NCBI RefSeq assembly: GCF_014859565.1
Contig: NZ_JACUUA010000078.1
Span: forward strand, 1 to 14,647
DNA from: Marinospirillum sp.
GTDB taxonomy: Bacteria; Pseudomonadota; Gammaproteobacteria; Pseudomonadales; Halomonadaceae
DNA: 14,647 nt
Direction of reading: 5' to 3'
Shown: positions 1 to 7,542 of the stretch, piece by piece
How positions within the stretch are numbered: the first letter of the stretch is position 1
Layout of the letters: each line of letters begins with the position of its first letter
The notes under the pieces: model-generated
The model's database searches: none
Seen by the model: the letters and a program-made list of their open reading frames with translations, nothing else
What the model was told of the DNA's origin: nothing
Position numbers and translations under genes: made by a program

Positions 1-2
1 TG

Positions 3-128
3 ATTCAAACCCGTTTGCCGTTGGAGTTGATTGCCGGACAGGTGGGTTTTTCCAGTCAGAGCGCCCTCACTCACGCCTTCCGTCGTTATTACAATGAAAC
101 ACCGGGGCGGGTCAGGCGATTGCACTGA
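3..128 (+). CDS. AraC-family transcriptional regulator, C-terminal fragment
   Basis: This is the last 41 codons of a gene that begins before the window. The readable protein contains VGFSSQSALTHAFRRYY followed by TPGRVRR, which is the second helix-turn-helix and the closing signature of AraC/XylS DNA-binding domains. It ends at TGA 126-128. The effector domain is not visible, so the regulated pathway cannot be named. It points towards the moaA 3' end (convergent), so it is not part of the Mo-cofactor operon. The fold assignment rests on the pattern G-F-S-S-x-S-x-x-x-x-x-F-R-R-Y, which is typical of the family. Confidence 0.85.
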   Translation: MQTRLPLELIAGQVGFSSQSALTHAFRRYYNETPGRVRRLH

Positions 129-173
129 TCCTTACAAGGGGTTTAAACGACGCTGTTGTTTTTTAAGTGATTG

Positions 174-224
174 ATAAAAAACTGATAAGCTTGTGGCATC
201 TGAGTTGCAATGCATGTGCTTATC
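174..224 (-). terminator. Probable intrinsic terminator of the tup-mob-moa operon
   Basis: On the minus strand, 11 bases after the moaA stop, GATAAGC (218-224) pairs perfectly with GCTTATC (184-190). The 27-base loop contains a further GCAT/ATGC mini-stem. The right arm is followed by AG and then six T (176-181). On the plus strand the same hairpin is not followed by a T run, so it should stop only leftward transcription from moaA. The loop is long for a classic terminator, which lowers confidence. Confidence 0.6.
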
Positions 225-234
225 CTGGAGCGCT

Positions 235-1242
235 TCAGCCTCCGGTCATGTTCATCATCCGCACTACCTGCACTTCACCATCGTTGGTGAAGTGGTGGCT
301 TTCGGGCTTGAGTCCCATGGCGTTGATAATGGCTTGTTTTAAAGGCTCATTGTCTCTGGGATGTGCGCGTAATACTGGACGCAGATCCATGGAATGATCA
401 TTACCCAGGCACAGCAGCAGGCGACCTTCCACCGTGACCCTGACGCGGTTGCAGTCACCACAGAAGTTGTGAGAGTGGGGCGAAATAAAACCGATACGGC
501 TGGATGAATCCGCCATGCGGTAATAACGGGAAGGGCCAGCGGTTTTACTGTCACAGGCGCTTAGTGGATAACAGGTTTCGATGATGGCACGAACTTCATC
601 ACTGGAGCAGTAGGTTTCACCACGTTGATGATCCGAGACTTCACCCAGCGGCATTTCTTCGATAAAACTGATGTCGATTTTTTTGTCGCGGGCAAAGTTA
701 ACCAGATCCAGCACTTCGTCATCATTGCGGCCTTTCATAATCACCGCGTTCAGCTTGATGCCGGTAAACCCCGCTGCAATGGCGGCATCCAGCCCGGCCA
801 GTACCTTGTGCAGCTCTCCGGTGCGAGTAATTCGACGGAATTTTTCTGAATCCAGTGAATCCAGACTGATGTTCAGGCGTTGCAGGCCACCGGCCTTGAG
901 TGCCTCAGCATAACGGGGCAGCTGACTGCCGTTGGTGGTCATGGCAAAGTCTTTCAGCCCCAGTGTGCCGATAAAATCCACCAGCTCCGGCAGGTCACGG
1001 CGTACCAGCGGTTCACCACCGGTCAGGCGGATTTTTTCCACACCCAGCTCGGTAAAAGCCTGAGCCACCCGCCCGATTTCTTCCAGTGTGAGAATGGATT
1101 CACGCGGCAGGAATTTCATCTCCTCACTCATGCAATACACACAACGAAAATCGCAGCGGTCAGTGACAGAGAGGCGAACGTAGGTGACCTGACGACCAAA
1201 GTTGTCGATCAGACGCTCGGGTAACAGGGCGGGCTGATTCAT
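235..1242 (-). CDS. moaA: GTP 3',8-cyclase MoaA (radical SAM)
   Basis: MoaA catalyses the first step of molybdopterin synthesis, rearranging GTP to 3',8-cyclo-GTP with two 4Fe-4S clusters and S-adenosylmethionine. About 335 residues from the chosen start, against 329 in E. coli. The N-terminal radical-SAM triad CDFRCVYC (C30, C34, C37), the SAM-contact LTGGEP, the C-terminal cluster ligands in FCGDCNRVR with a later cysteine in LLLCLG, and the required C-terminal Gly-Gly (MNMTGG) are all present. An upstream reading frame extends to 1320, but those residues are translated out of moaE. A GGAGA at 1252-1256 sits about 9 bases before ATG 1240-1242, so that start is preferred. ATG 1249-1251 is an alternative but has no room for a ribosome site. 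It is the last gene of the operon, one base after the moaE stop. Confidence 0.95.
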   Translation of the reverse strand: MNQPALLPERLIDNFGRQVTYVRLSVTDRCDFRCVYCMSEEMKFLPRESILTLEEIGRVAQAFTELGVEKIRLTGGEPLVRRDLPELVDFIGTLGLKDFAMTTNGSQLPRYAEALKAGGLQRLNISLDSLDSEKFRRITRTGELHKVLAGLDAAIAAGFTGIKLNAVIMKGRNDDEVLDLVNFARDKKIDISFIEEMPLGEVSDHQRGETYCSSDEVRAIIETCYPLSACDSKTAGPSRYYRMADSSSRIGFISPHSHNFCGDCNRVRVTVEGRLLLCLGNDHSMDLRPVLRAHPRDNEPLKQAIINAMGLKPESHHFTNDGEVQVVRMMNMTGG

Positions 1243-1243
1243 A

Positions 1244-1708
1244 TTATTCATTCTCCGCGTGTTGTGCCCAACGACTGGCTGCCTCATTGTCGCTGTGGCG
1301 GGCGCTGACCCAATAATCACCGCTGCGGGTGTGTTCCTTTTTCCAGAAAGGGGCGCGGGTTTTCAAAAAATCCATAATAAAATTGCAGGCATCAAAAGCA
1401 GCCTGTCGGTGTGCTGATGCAGTAGCCACCAACACAATGGGGTCGCCCGGTTCCAGCCGACCAATACGATGGATAATACAGGTGGCTTGTAACGGCCAGC
1501 GTTGCTCCGCTTCCTGCACAATTTGTTGTAATGCCTGTTCGGTCATGCCGGGATAGTGTTCCAGCGTCAGTGCTGTGACCTCGGGTTTTTCGTTAAAATC
1601 ACGCACATAACCCGTAAAACTGACTACCGCACCCAGATCAGTGCGATTAGCCGTCATGGCATCCACTTCTTTGCCTAGATCAAAGGTTTCGCGCTGTACC
1701 CTGATCAT
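1244..1708 (-). CDS. moaE: Molybdopterin synthase large (catalytic) subunit MoaE
   Basis: MoaE forms a heterotetramer with MoaD and transfers two sulfurs from the MoaD thiocarboxylate to cyclic pyranopterin monophosphate, giving molybdopterin. 154 residues, close to the usual 150. The active-site segment [12 protein letters not shown] carries the two conserved lysines (K116 and K123, equivalent to E. coli K119 and K126). The N-terminal [12 protein letters not shown] and LEHYPGM segments are also typical. The start ATG 1706-1708 lies 3 bases after the stop of the MoaC-MoaD fusion, so translation is probably coupled to it, and the stop overlaps the upstream candidate ATG of moaA. Confidence 0.96.
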   Translation of the reverse strand: MIRVQRETFDLGKEVDAMTANRTDLGAVVSFTGYVRDFNEKPEVTALTLEHYPGMTEQALQQIVQEAEQRWPLQATCIIHRIGRLEPGDPIVLVATASAHRQAAFDACNFIMDFLKTRAPFWKKEHTRSGDYWVSARHSDNEAASRWAQHAENE

Positions 1709-1711
1709 GCT

Positions 1712-2527
1712 TCAGCCCCCGGTTACGGGTGGGAAAAAAGCCACTTCATCACCGGCCTTGATGTTATGACCGGACTTGACCATCTGCTGGTTGATCGCTA
1801 TCAGCAGGTTGTTGCCAGACAGATAACGCTGCCAGCTTTCACCACGACTGTGCAGTTGCTGGAGCAGATCTTCCAAGGTATTGCCGGACAGATCCTGCAG
1901 CGACAGACTCAGGTTATCCACACCCAGTTGTTCACGCAGCTCGGCAAAAAAATGCACTTGGATCATTGATCCCTTGGATGCAGCGGTGTTGCTGCTGGTG
2001 GCCGTTTGAGTCGCAGGTGCAGAAGCAGATTGATCAGCAGGCTGAGGTGCCGTGTCAAAAACCCAGTCGCCGGATTTACCGCCAGTTTTTTCCAGCACTC
2101 GAATGCCTTCAATTTCCATACGTTTATCCACGGCTTTGCACATGTCATAAACGGTGAGTGCGGCCACCGAGGTGGCAGTTAAGGCTTCCATCTCCACACC
2201 TGTTTGTCCGGCCAGTTTGCAGGTGGCAAGGATACGTATGCCGGGCAGGTTGGTATCCGGTGTCAGTTCCACTTCTACCTTGCTGAGCATCAGTGGATGG
2301 CAAAGAGGAATCAGTTCCGGTGTCTTTTTTGCTGCCATGATACCGGCAATCCGTGCTGTGGCCAGTACATCCCCTTTGGGATGACCCCCTTCCACAATCA
2401 TGTTCAGTGTGGTTGGGTGCATTTTTACACTGGCGCAGGCACTGGCAGTGCGTGAGGTGATCTGTTTATCGGAAACATCCACCATGCGGGCTTCACCGCG
2501 GGCATTCAGGTGTGTCAGGGTATTCAT
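1712..2527 (-). CDS. moaC-moaD: Fused MoaC-MoaD: cyclic pyranopterin monophosphate synthase plus molybdopterin synthase sulfur carrier
   Basis: One 271-codon frame encodes two proteins that are normally separate. Residues 1-156 are MoaC, which converts 3',8-cyclo-GTP to cPMP. The catalytic and substrate residues K51, H77, E112, E114, D128 and K131 are all kept, and the C-terminal KTGGKSGDW is intact. Residues about 157-187 are a low-complexity linker rich in Ser, Ala, Thr, Pro and Gln. Residues 188-271 are MoaD, an 84-residue ubiquitin-like sulfur carrier ending in the essential Gly-Gly (FFPPVTGG), which MoeB would adenylate. The internal ATG (1964-1966) that begins the MoaD part is preceded by AAGGGA (1970-1975 on the plus strand), so free MoaD could also be made. 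The start ATG overlaps the moeA stop (ATGA). A sequencing error that removes a stop is possible but the linker composition looks selected. Confidence 0.93.
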   Translation of the reverse strand: MNTLTHLNARGEARMVDVSDKQITSRTASACASVKMHPTTLNMIVEGGHPKGDVLATARIAGIMAAKKTPELIPLCHPLMLSKVEVELTPDTNLPGIRILATCKLAGQTGVEMEALTATSVAALTVYDMCKAVDKRMEIEGIRVLEKTGGKSGDWVFDTAPQPADQSASAPATQTATSSNTAASKGSMIQVHFFAELREQLGVDNLSLSLQDLSGNTLEDLLQQLHSRGESWQRYLSGNNLLIAINQQMVKSGHNIKAGDEVAFFPPVTGG

Positions 2528-3816
2528 TCGGCAAATCCTCTATAACCGGGCAGCCATTCATAAAAAGGATAGATGGTGACTGAATCACCTGCCGGAATAT
2601 CCGGCTGATCATCAGGAATACGGATCAGGCAGTTGCCCTGATGTGCAGAAGTGAGAATACCAGAGCCTTGGGCACCGGTACTGCGCACCTGCAGCTGTCC
2701 ACTGGCATTAAAACTGAACCGGCCACGATGGAAATCACTGCGACCACTGCGGCTTTTTAACAGGGTTTCCGCCACCGCGGTCCAGACCGGCGGTAAACAA
2801 CAACTGGCACCCTGCAACTGGCGGATCATGGGTTGCACCAACAGCATAAAAGTCACCAGTGTGGCCACCGGGTTACCCGGTAGTCCGGCAAAAAGGCAGG
2901 TCTGGCCTGCTGCATTCTGACCCAGATGCCCAAAAGCAAAAGGCCGACCGGGGCGGATGGCCAACCGCCAGAAACGAGTTTCTCCCAACTGGCTGAGTGC
3001 CTGTTTAACAAAATCGGCATCCCCTACAGAAACACCACCGGAGGTCAGTACCAGTTGATGTTCAGCACTGGCTTGTGACAGTGCTTGGGTGATCTGCTGC
3101 AGATTATCCGGCAGGATGCCCAGATCTGTGACCTGACAACCCAGTGCATCCAGCATGGCCATCAGGGTAAAACGGTTGGCATCATAAATACCGGCAGCAG
3201 GCAGGCTTTGTCCCGGTGCGGTCACTTCATCCCCGGTAGAAAAAACCGCCACTTTGACAGGCTGGTGTACCGGCACCTGATCCAGCCCCAGTGAGGCCAG
3301 TAATCCCAGTTGGGCACTGCCCAGACGAGTGCCCTGTTTTAATACCACCTGCCCTTGTTGTATGTCTTCACCCGCCTGACGCACATGACTGCCTGGCTGG
3401 ATTTTTTTAACCTGCTCAAAATAAACCGTGTTGGTTTCCACTCGGCATTGTTCAATCATCACTACGGTATCCGCACCCGCTGGCAAGGGTGCACCCGTGG
3501 TGATATAGACACTCTCACCCGTTTGTAATTCACCTTTAAAACCCTGACCGGCCAAGCTTTCCCCGATGATTTTCCAGCTTTTTTGATCTGCCAGGTCGCG
3601 GCTGTGGATAGCATAACCATCCATGGCGGCATTGGTGTTCTGTGGCACATTGATCGGCGCAATAATGTCACTGGCCAGTGATAAACCAGCAGTATCGGCT
3701 AGGGGTAACTGGATGCTGTGAGTGATCTGGGTGGCGGAAGTCAGCAGTGCCTGCTGGGCTTCTTCCAGTGTCAGCTGGTTTTTTTGATCGGTGAATTCAA
3801 AACAGGACAGGCTCAT
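2524..3816 (-). CDS. moeA: Molybdopterin molybdenumtransferase MoeA
   Basis: MoeA inserts molybdate into adenylylated molybdopterin, giving Mo-molybdopterin. 430 residues, slightly longer than E. coli MoeA (411). The hallmark [13 protein letters not shown] (conserved Asp at residue 66), [35 protein letters not shown] and GLPGNPVA segments follow the family order, covering the MoeA N-terminal, MogA-like central and C-terminal barrel domains. Some homologues in archaea and bacteria use tungstate, which may matter next to tupABC. The normal partner MogA/MoaB, which adenylylates molybdopterin, is not encoded in this window. The start overlaps the mobB stop by four bases (ATGA) and the stop overlaps moaC-moaD likewise, indicating translational coupling. 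Confidence 0.96.
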   Translation of the reverse strand: MSLSCFEFTDQKNQLTLEEAQQALLTSATQITHSIQLPLADTAGLSLASDIIAPINVPQNTNAAMDGYAIHSRDLADQKSWKIIGESLAGQGFKGELQTGESVYITTGAPLPAGADTVVMIEQCRVETNTVYFEQVKKIQPGSHVRQAGEDIQQGQVVLKQGTRLGSAQLGLLASLGLDQVPVHQPVKVAVFSTGDEVTAPGQSLPAAGIYDANRFTLMAMLDALGCQVTDLGILPDNLQQITQALSQASAEHQLVLTSGGVSVGDADFVKQALSQLGETRFWRLAIRPGRPFAFGHLGQNAAGQTCLFAGLPGNPVATLVTFMLLVQPMIRQLQGASCCLPPVWTAVAETLLKSRSGRSDFHRGRFSFNASGQLQVRSTGAQGSGILTSAHQGNCLIRIPDDQPDIPAGDSVTIYPFYEWLPGYRGFAE

Positions 3817-4361
3817 GCGGCATCACTCCGTGACGGGTGGCGGTGGCAGAATTCCAGAATAAAATCTTCGAGCTGTTCCAGGTTGTTCAGATCCAGCCTG
3901 GGAAGGGTGCAGTCATCAGGTATTGCTGCCGGTTGATCACAGGCCACCGCAAGGATGTGTGGGTCTTCCCGAAAGCGCCAGGGCTTGCCAACCTCAGGCC
4001 GGTGCAGCTCTATTTTTGGAAAAGCCTCAGCTTTAAAACCTTCAATCAGAATCAGATCCAGCCGGTCGATATTCAGCTGTTGCAGCAGTTCGTCCAGTGC
4101 CGGTGGTTCAGTACGTTCATCTTCTACCATCAGCGCCCAGCGTTTGTGGGAGGCAATCAGCATCTGTTCAGCTCCGGCATGACGCAGTTCATAACTGTCC
4201 TTGCCGGGGGTATCCACGTCAAAATCGTGGTGGGCATGTTTGATACAGCCAATACGCAGCCCCTGCGCCCGCAAACGCGGTAGCAGTGCTTTTAACAAAG
4301 TAGTCTTACCTGTGCCACTCCAGGCGGCAAAGCCCAGTACGGGCAGGGGATAATGAGTCAT
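3813..4361 (-). CDS. mobB: Molybdopterin-guanine dinucleotide biosynthesis adaptor MobB
   Basis: MobB is a GTP-binding P-loop protein that assists MobA in making the guanine dinucleotide form of the cofactor. 182 residues from ATG 4359-4361. The N-terminus has the Walker A loop GFAAWSGTGKTTLL, then IKHAHHDFDVDTPGKDSYE and LILIEGFK, all characteristic of the family. The chosen ATG is preceded by AGGAG about 11 bases upstream. The reading frame stays open to a TTG at 4400, but the 13 extra residues precede the normal family N-terminus and are not supported. It is the first gene of the second tightly overlapping group (mobB-moeA-moaCD-moaE-moaA). Confidence 0.94.
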   Translation of the reverse strand: MTHYPLPVLGFAAWSGTGKTTLLKALLPRLRAQGLRIGCIKHAHHDFDVDTPGKDSYELRHAGAEQMLIASHKRWALMVEDERTEPPALDELLQQLNIDRLDLILIEGFKAEAFPKIELHRPEVGKPWRFREDPHILAVACDQPAAIPDDCTLPRLDLNNLEQLEDFILEFCHRHPSRSDAA

Positions 4362-4559
4362 ACGACAGCTTGCTCCTGTTATTGCTTTTATACTGAGCAA
4401 AGCCTGTTCCCCGCTAATAGGGAAGAAACTGACAAATAAAGGAAAAGCCTACCTTCACTGCTCAGGCTGATCTGGATATGCCACAAATACGGTTTGACGT
4501 ATATTGATCTGAAGAGGTCGTTGCAAGCGAGTTACGAGGTAGAGGCCGAGGTCTGCAAC
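4362..4559 (-). other. Leader between mobA and mobB with alternative RNA pairings
   Basis: This 198-base gap is the only sizeable break inside the operon. Read on the minus strand it holds, in order: an imperfect stem that overlaps the mobA stop; a short hairpin AGCCT/AGGCT (4464-4468 with 4446-4450) followed by a T-rich tract; a hairpin TTCCC/GGGAA (4420-4424 with 4407-4411); and a TATAAA box (4387-4392). CTGAGCA (4459-4465) can also pair with TGCTCAG (4393-4399), excluding the first short hairpin. The region could be an attenuator, a Mo- or W-cofactor riboswitch, an internal promoter, or simple spacer. I do not recognise the Moco RNA consensus with confidence. Confidence 0.4.
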
Positions 4560-4566
4560 TCAGACC
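4516..4566 (-). repeat. Imperfect inverted repeat over the mobA stop codon
   Basis: GTTGCA (4520-4525) and TGCAAC (4554-4559) form a perfect six-base inverted repeat. GGTC (4516-4519) and GACC (4563-4566) extend it with a three-base bulge, enclosing 28 bases. The intervening segment, read on the minus strand, has several CCTC copies. No T run follows, so it is not a standard terminator; it could protect the 3' end of the tup-mobA message. Confidence 0.4.
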
Positions 4567-5132
4567 ATTTCATCCGGTTTGTTGAAGTTGCGCAGACTGT
4601 CAGCATCAAACACCACTTGTGTCATCCCTCTGCTGGCATACCAGCGGTCGGGTTTACGCTCTCCACTTAGCATGGCTTGTTCCAGTTGTGTTGCTAACTG
4701 GGAGCGGATCAACACCACCACCGGTTGCAGCCACTCACCATCCGATGCCACGGCAATATCACAGGCATTTGTTATGGCTGCTTGATACAAGCGTTCGGCC
4801 AGCTTTTCGGGCAGAAAAGGGCCATCACAGGGTACAAATAGAGTCCATTCCTGAGAAGAGGCTTTAAGGCCGGTAAGAATCCCCATCAACGGGCCATGAA
4901 ACCCCTGCTCAATGTCCGAGACAACCGGATAACCCAGCGTCTGATAATCTGTCAGGTTACGGTTGGCGTTAATCAACAGGTCGGGAAGCTGAGGTTGCAG
5001 GCGTTGAATCACATGTTGGATCAGTGGTTGACCCTGATAATCCACCCAGCCTTTGTCCTGCCCTCCCATACGGCGGCCTTCACCTCCGGCCAGAATAACA
5101 CCACAAATGGGTAGAAGGGTTGGCTGGGTCAT
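4560..5132 (-). CDS. mobA: Molybdenum cofactor guanylyltransferase MobA
   Basis: MobA links GMP from GTP to Mo-molybdopterin, producing the guanine dinucleotide cofactors used by the DMSO-reductase family (formate dehydrogenases, nitrate reductases and others). 190 residues from ATG 5130-5132, close to E. coli MobA (194). The nucleotide-binding VILAGGEGRRMGGQDKG, NANRN, GPLMGILTGL and FVPCDGPFLP segments are all present. GAGG lies 7 bases before this ATG; the frame is open to 5180 but those residues overlap the tupC end and are not supported. There is a 25-base gap to tupC. Its presence implies that the organism has enzymes needing a bis-MGD type cofactor. Confidence 0.95.
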   Translation of the reverse strand: MTQPTLLPICGVILAGGEGRRMGGQDKGWVDYQGQPLIQHVIQRLQPQLPDLLINANRNLTDYQTLGYPVVSDIEQGFHGPLMGILTGLKASSQEWTLFVPCDGPFLPEKLAERLYQAAITNACDIAVASDGEWLQPVVVLIRSQLATQLEQAMLSGERKPDRWYASRGMTQVVFDADSLRNFNKPDEMV

Positions 5133-5157
5133 GGGTTTGCCTCGTTTGGGTGATGAT

Positions 5158-5799
5158 TCAGGAATACAGGAGTTCCCCATTATTCAGCATCCAGTGCCCG
5201 CTGCAAAGCTCAGTGACTTCGTTTTGTTGATGGCTGGTCAGCAGCAGCCCGACCTTTTGTTGCTGTAAATCGCGGATCATCTTGCCTAGACGAATAACAC
5301 TCTGCTGGTCAAGATTGGCAGTAGGTTCATCCAGCAGCAAAAAGCTGGGCTGAACCAAACGGGCTCTTGCCAGTGCCAGGCGCTGGCGCTCACCACCGGA
5401 TAAAGAACGAGCCGCCTGTTGTGCCTGAGGCAATAAACCAGCCCACTCCAGGGTTTCAGTAATCAGCAGGGATGATGGATTGCTGAGGCGCTGGCTGTGT
5501 AAAACCAGCTGTAGATTACCCATCACACTGGTATTAAACAGATAGGGTTGTTGGTGCAGGTAACAAACTGCCTGTGCCGGTTGTAGTCCTGAACAGTTAA
5601 GGCTGACTTCTCCTGCGGAGGGTGAATGTAATCCCGCCAGCACTTTCATTAAACTGGTTTTGCCGCTGCCGTTGATCCCCTGCAGGTAAATGCTGTCACC
5701 CTGTTGCAGTCGCAGGCGGGGAATATTCCAGATATTACGCCGCTGAAAGTTAAGTTGCAGATTGCTGGCCTGCAGCATCATCGGGGCAAGAGTTTTCAT
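5158..5799 (-). CDS. tupC: Tungstate-type ABC transporter, ATP-binding subunit TupC
   Basis: This cytoplasmic ATPase powers oxyanion uptake through TupB. 213 residues, short and without the C-terminal regulatory (TOBE/mop) domain of ModC, as usual for TupC-like subunits. Visible motifs are Walker A GINGSGKTS, the signature LSGGERQRLALARA, Walker B FLLLDEPTANLD and the switch histidine in LLTSHQ. The true start is ATG 5797-5799, which overlaps the tupB stop (TAATG), with GGGAG about 10 bases upstream. A longer frame to 5991 only reads tupB in the wrong frame. Substrate specificity is inferred from TupA and the gene context. Confidence 0.9.
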   Translation of the reverse strand: MKTLAPMMLQASNLQLNFQRRNIWNIPRLRLQQGDSIYLQGINGSGKTSLMKVLAGLHSPSAGEVSLNCSGLQPAQAVCYLHQQPYLFNTSVMGNLQLVLHSQRLSNPSSLLITETLEWAGLLPQAQQAARSLSGGERQRLALARARLVQPSFLLLDEPTANLDQQSVIRLGKMIRDLQQQKVGLLLTSHQQNEVTELCSGHWMLNNGELLYS

Positions 5800-6506
5800 T
5801 AATGAGCAACTCCCTGAGTGCTGGTGCCACGACAGATGCCAACCAGCAGGTTGAGTCCCAGTGCCAGCAGCAACAATACCAGCCCCAGTGCGATGCCCTG
5901 TACATAAGAACCTTTGGAGGTTTCCAGAGCGATAGCGGTGGTGATGGTGCGGGTATAACCGGCAATGTTGCCCCCCACCATCATGGCGCAACCGACTTCA
6001 GCAACAATGCGTCCAAAGGCGGTAACAACTGCAGCCAGCAGTGCAAAACGTACTTCCAGTGTAATCAGCCACAGACTGCGCAAGCGGGAAAGCCCCAGTG
6101 TGCGGGAGGTTTCCCAGGCATGGCGCGAGATACTCTGATAGGCGGCATGGCTCATGGCAATCAGAATCGGCAGGCACATCAACCACTGACCCATCACCAT
6201 CGCCGGTTGGCTGAACAACAAGCGTAAATCACCCAGCGGGCCGGAGCGGGACAATAACAGAAACAGCAAAAGGCCAATCACCACCGTGGGTACGGCCAAC
6301 AGGGTATTGTTTAAAGTGACCAGCAACCAGTGGCCGGGAAAACGCCAGAAAGCCAGGGCAAAACCTACCAGCAATGCCAGCGGCAAAGCCAGCAGCAGAG
6401 CGGTCAGGGAAACACGGAAAGAAATTCCGATAATCTGCCATAACTCTGCATCACCACTCAGCAGTAGCTGAATGGCAAGCAGGGTTGCTGATGAGATGGA
6501 CTCCAT
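5799..6506 (-). CDS. tupB: Tungstate-type ABC transporter, permease TupB
   Basis: Inner-membrane permease of the importer. 235 residues, hydrophobic, with about five or six membrane segments. The cytoplasmic coupling loop that docks on the ATPase reads AWETSRTLGLSRLRSLW, a form of the EAA motif. The segment GRIVAEVGCAMMVGGNIAGY, followed by TRTITTAIALETSKG, is the pattern I associate with TupB rather than ModB. It starts five bases after tupA ends and its stop overlaps the tupC start. Confidence 0.9.
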   Translation of the reverse strand: MESISSATLLAIQLLLSGDAELWQIIGISFRVSLTALLLALPLALLVGFALAFWRFPGHWLLVTLNNTLLAVPTVVIGLLLFLLLSRSGPLGDLRLLFSQPAMVMGQWLMCLPILIAMSHAAYQSISRHAWETSRTLGLSRLRSLWLITLEVRFALLAAVVTAFGRIVAEVGCAMMVGGNIAGYTRTITTAIALETSKGSYVQGIALGLVLLLLALGLNLLVGICRGTSTQGVAH

Positions 6507-6511
6507 AAACT

Positions 6512-7321
6512 TTAGTGAGCATCCGGAAAGAACAGCTGCTCACCATTGATCTGGAAATTACCAATCAGTGTTTGTCCTTCTTTTGAAATCAGCCAGTCAC
6601 GCAATTGACGCGCCCCTTTTTGGTTGATACTGGGGTGGCGTTTTGGGTTAACCAGAATCACCTGGTAGGGGTTAGCCAGGTCAACACTGCCTTCGACCAG
6701 CAGCTGTAAATCCAGTTTGGAACGCAAAGCCAGCCAGGTGCCCCGATCAGTCAGGGTATAACCCTGCATTTCACTGGCCATTAACAATACCTTGCCCATG
6801 CCTTGTCCCACGGCACGATAACCAGAGAAGTCGGGCATGTTGCCGCTGAGAGCCCAAAGCTCCAGCTCCTTTTTATGGGTGCCGGAATCATCGCCTCTAG
6901 AGATGAAAATGCCCTTGCCTAGCCGAATGCGATCTATGGCATCCAGTACCCCTTCTGACTGCGCCAGTTGCAGAGGATCATTTTTGGGGCCGACCAGCAC
7001 AAAGTCGTTGTACATCAGGCTGCGCGGTTCAATGCCATAACCGGCTTCCACAAATGCCTCTTCTGCTGCCGGAGCATGGGTCATCACCAGATCCACATCA
7101 CCATCCTGCCCCAGTTTTAAAGCCTGCCCGGTACCCACAGACAGTACCTGAACCTTGACACCCTGTTTTTTCTCAAAATGAGGCAGCAGGTGATCCAGCA
7201 ATCCGGAGTTGTAAGTGCTGGTGGTGGTAGCGAGGCGAATGATGTCAGCTGCACTGAGTGGCAGGCAGAAGCTGAACAGCAGTGTGAACAGAAGCAGCGG
7301 GGTCAGGTTGGATTTTTTCAT
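6512..7321 (-). CDS. tupA: Tungstate-type ABC transporter, periplasmic binding protein TupA
   Basis: Periplasmic receptor for tungstate (TupA, COG2998 family), 269 residues. The N-terminus MKKSN, hydrophobic core LLLFTLLFSFCL and SAA form a signal peptide, cleaved near residue 24-25. The mature protein starts with the family signature TTTSTYNSGLL, in which the TTTS loop contacts the oxyanion. DVDLVMTHAPAAEE and FISRGDDSGTHKKE are further TupA hallmarks. AGAGGA lies about 11 bases before the start. It is the first gene after the sigma-54 promoter and leads the whole operon. Known TupA proteins strongly prefer tungstate over molybdate, but a molybdate or mixed specificity cannot be excluded here, because no modABC is in the window. 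Confidence 0.92.
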   Translation of the reverse strand: MKKSNLTPLLLFTLLFSFCLPLSAADIIRLATTTSTYNSGLLDHLLPHFEKKQGVKVQVLSVGTGQALKLGQDGDVDLVMTHAPAAEEAFVEAGYGIEPRSLMYNDFVLVGPKNDPLQLAQSEGVLDAIDRIRLGKGIFISRGDDSGTHKKELELWALSGNMPDFSGYRAVGQGMGKVLLMASEMQGYTLTDRGTWLALRSKLDLQLLVEGSVDLANPYQVILVNPKRHPSINQKGARQLRDWLISKEGQTLIGNFQINGEQLFFPDAH

Positions 7322-7383
7322 TTTGGGTCGTTGTTCCTCTTAGCAGTGTTGAACGCGGTCAGCCGGTCGACTGATAAAGAAAT

Positions 7384-7399
7384 AGCAAACCAGATGCCA
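7384..7399 (-). promoter_or_regulatory. Sigma-54 (-24/-12) promoter of the tupA operon
   Basis: On the minus strand the sequence TGGCATCTGGTTTGCT matches the consensus TGGCACGN4TTGCW at both boxes. The invariant GG (-24) and GC (-12) are separated by exactly 10 bases as required. It lies 62-77 bases before the tupA ATG and predicts a transcription start near 7373 with a leader of about 52 bases. The divergent neighbour encodes a sigma-54 activator with GAFTGA, which strongly supports a functional site. Confidence 0.85.
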
Positions 7400-7480
7400 G
7401 CTTTGGTGCTGTCAGTGTCCGGATCTTCGAGTTTAGCGGGTTGTAGAAGACTGAGAAACAACATCAGCGCCTGAGTAGAG

Positions 7481-7490
7481 AAAGATCTTT
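7481..7490. promoter_or_regulatory. Perfect 10-bp palindrome, possible activator site
   Basis: AAAGATCTTT is self-complementary over all ten bases. Its centre is about 112 bases upstream of the predicted sigma-54 transcription start of tupA, within the range used by enhancer-binding proteins, and about 70 bases upstream of the response-regulator start. Binding is an inference. Confidence 0.35.
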
Positions 7491-7503
7491 AGTAAAAGTG
7501 GGT

Positions 7504-7542
7504 CAAAATGCTACACTTTGCAAATCTCGAAGGCTCATTTTG
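7504..7542. promoter_or_regulatory. CAAAATG-N25-CATTTTG inverted repeat, candidate upstream activating sequence
   Basis: CAAAATG (7504-7510) and CATTTTG (7536-7542) are perfect inverted copies, 32 bases centre to centre (about three helical turns). A further palindrome TTTGCAAA (7517-7524) lies between them. The array is centred about 150 bases upstream of the predicted tupA start site and just before the response-regulator gene, so it could serve both activation of tupA and autoregulation. Confidence 0.4.

Noticed and set aside
1243..1320. N-terminal extension of moaA
   Set aside because: The extra 26 residues read through moaE in another frame; a ribosome site fits the ATG at 1242 and the family N-terminus starts there.
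5800..5991. N-terminal extension of tupC
   Set aside because: The 64 extra residues are rich in His and Gly, come from the tupB coding sequence in the wrong frame, and lie before a well-placed ATG with a ribosome site.
7512..7524. Second sigma-54 promoter reading towards the response regulator
   Set aside because: The possible GC pairs are only 8 bases apart instead of 10 and the -24 box lacks GG.
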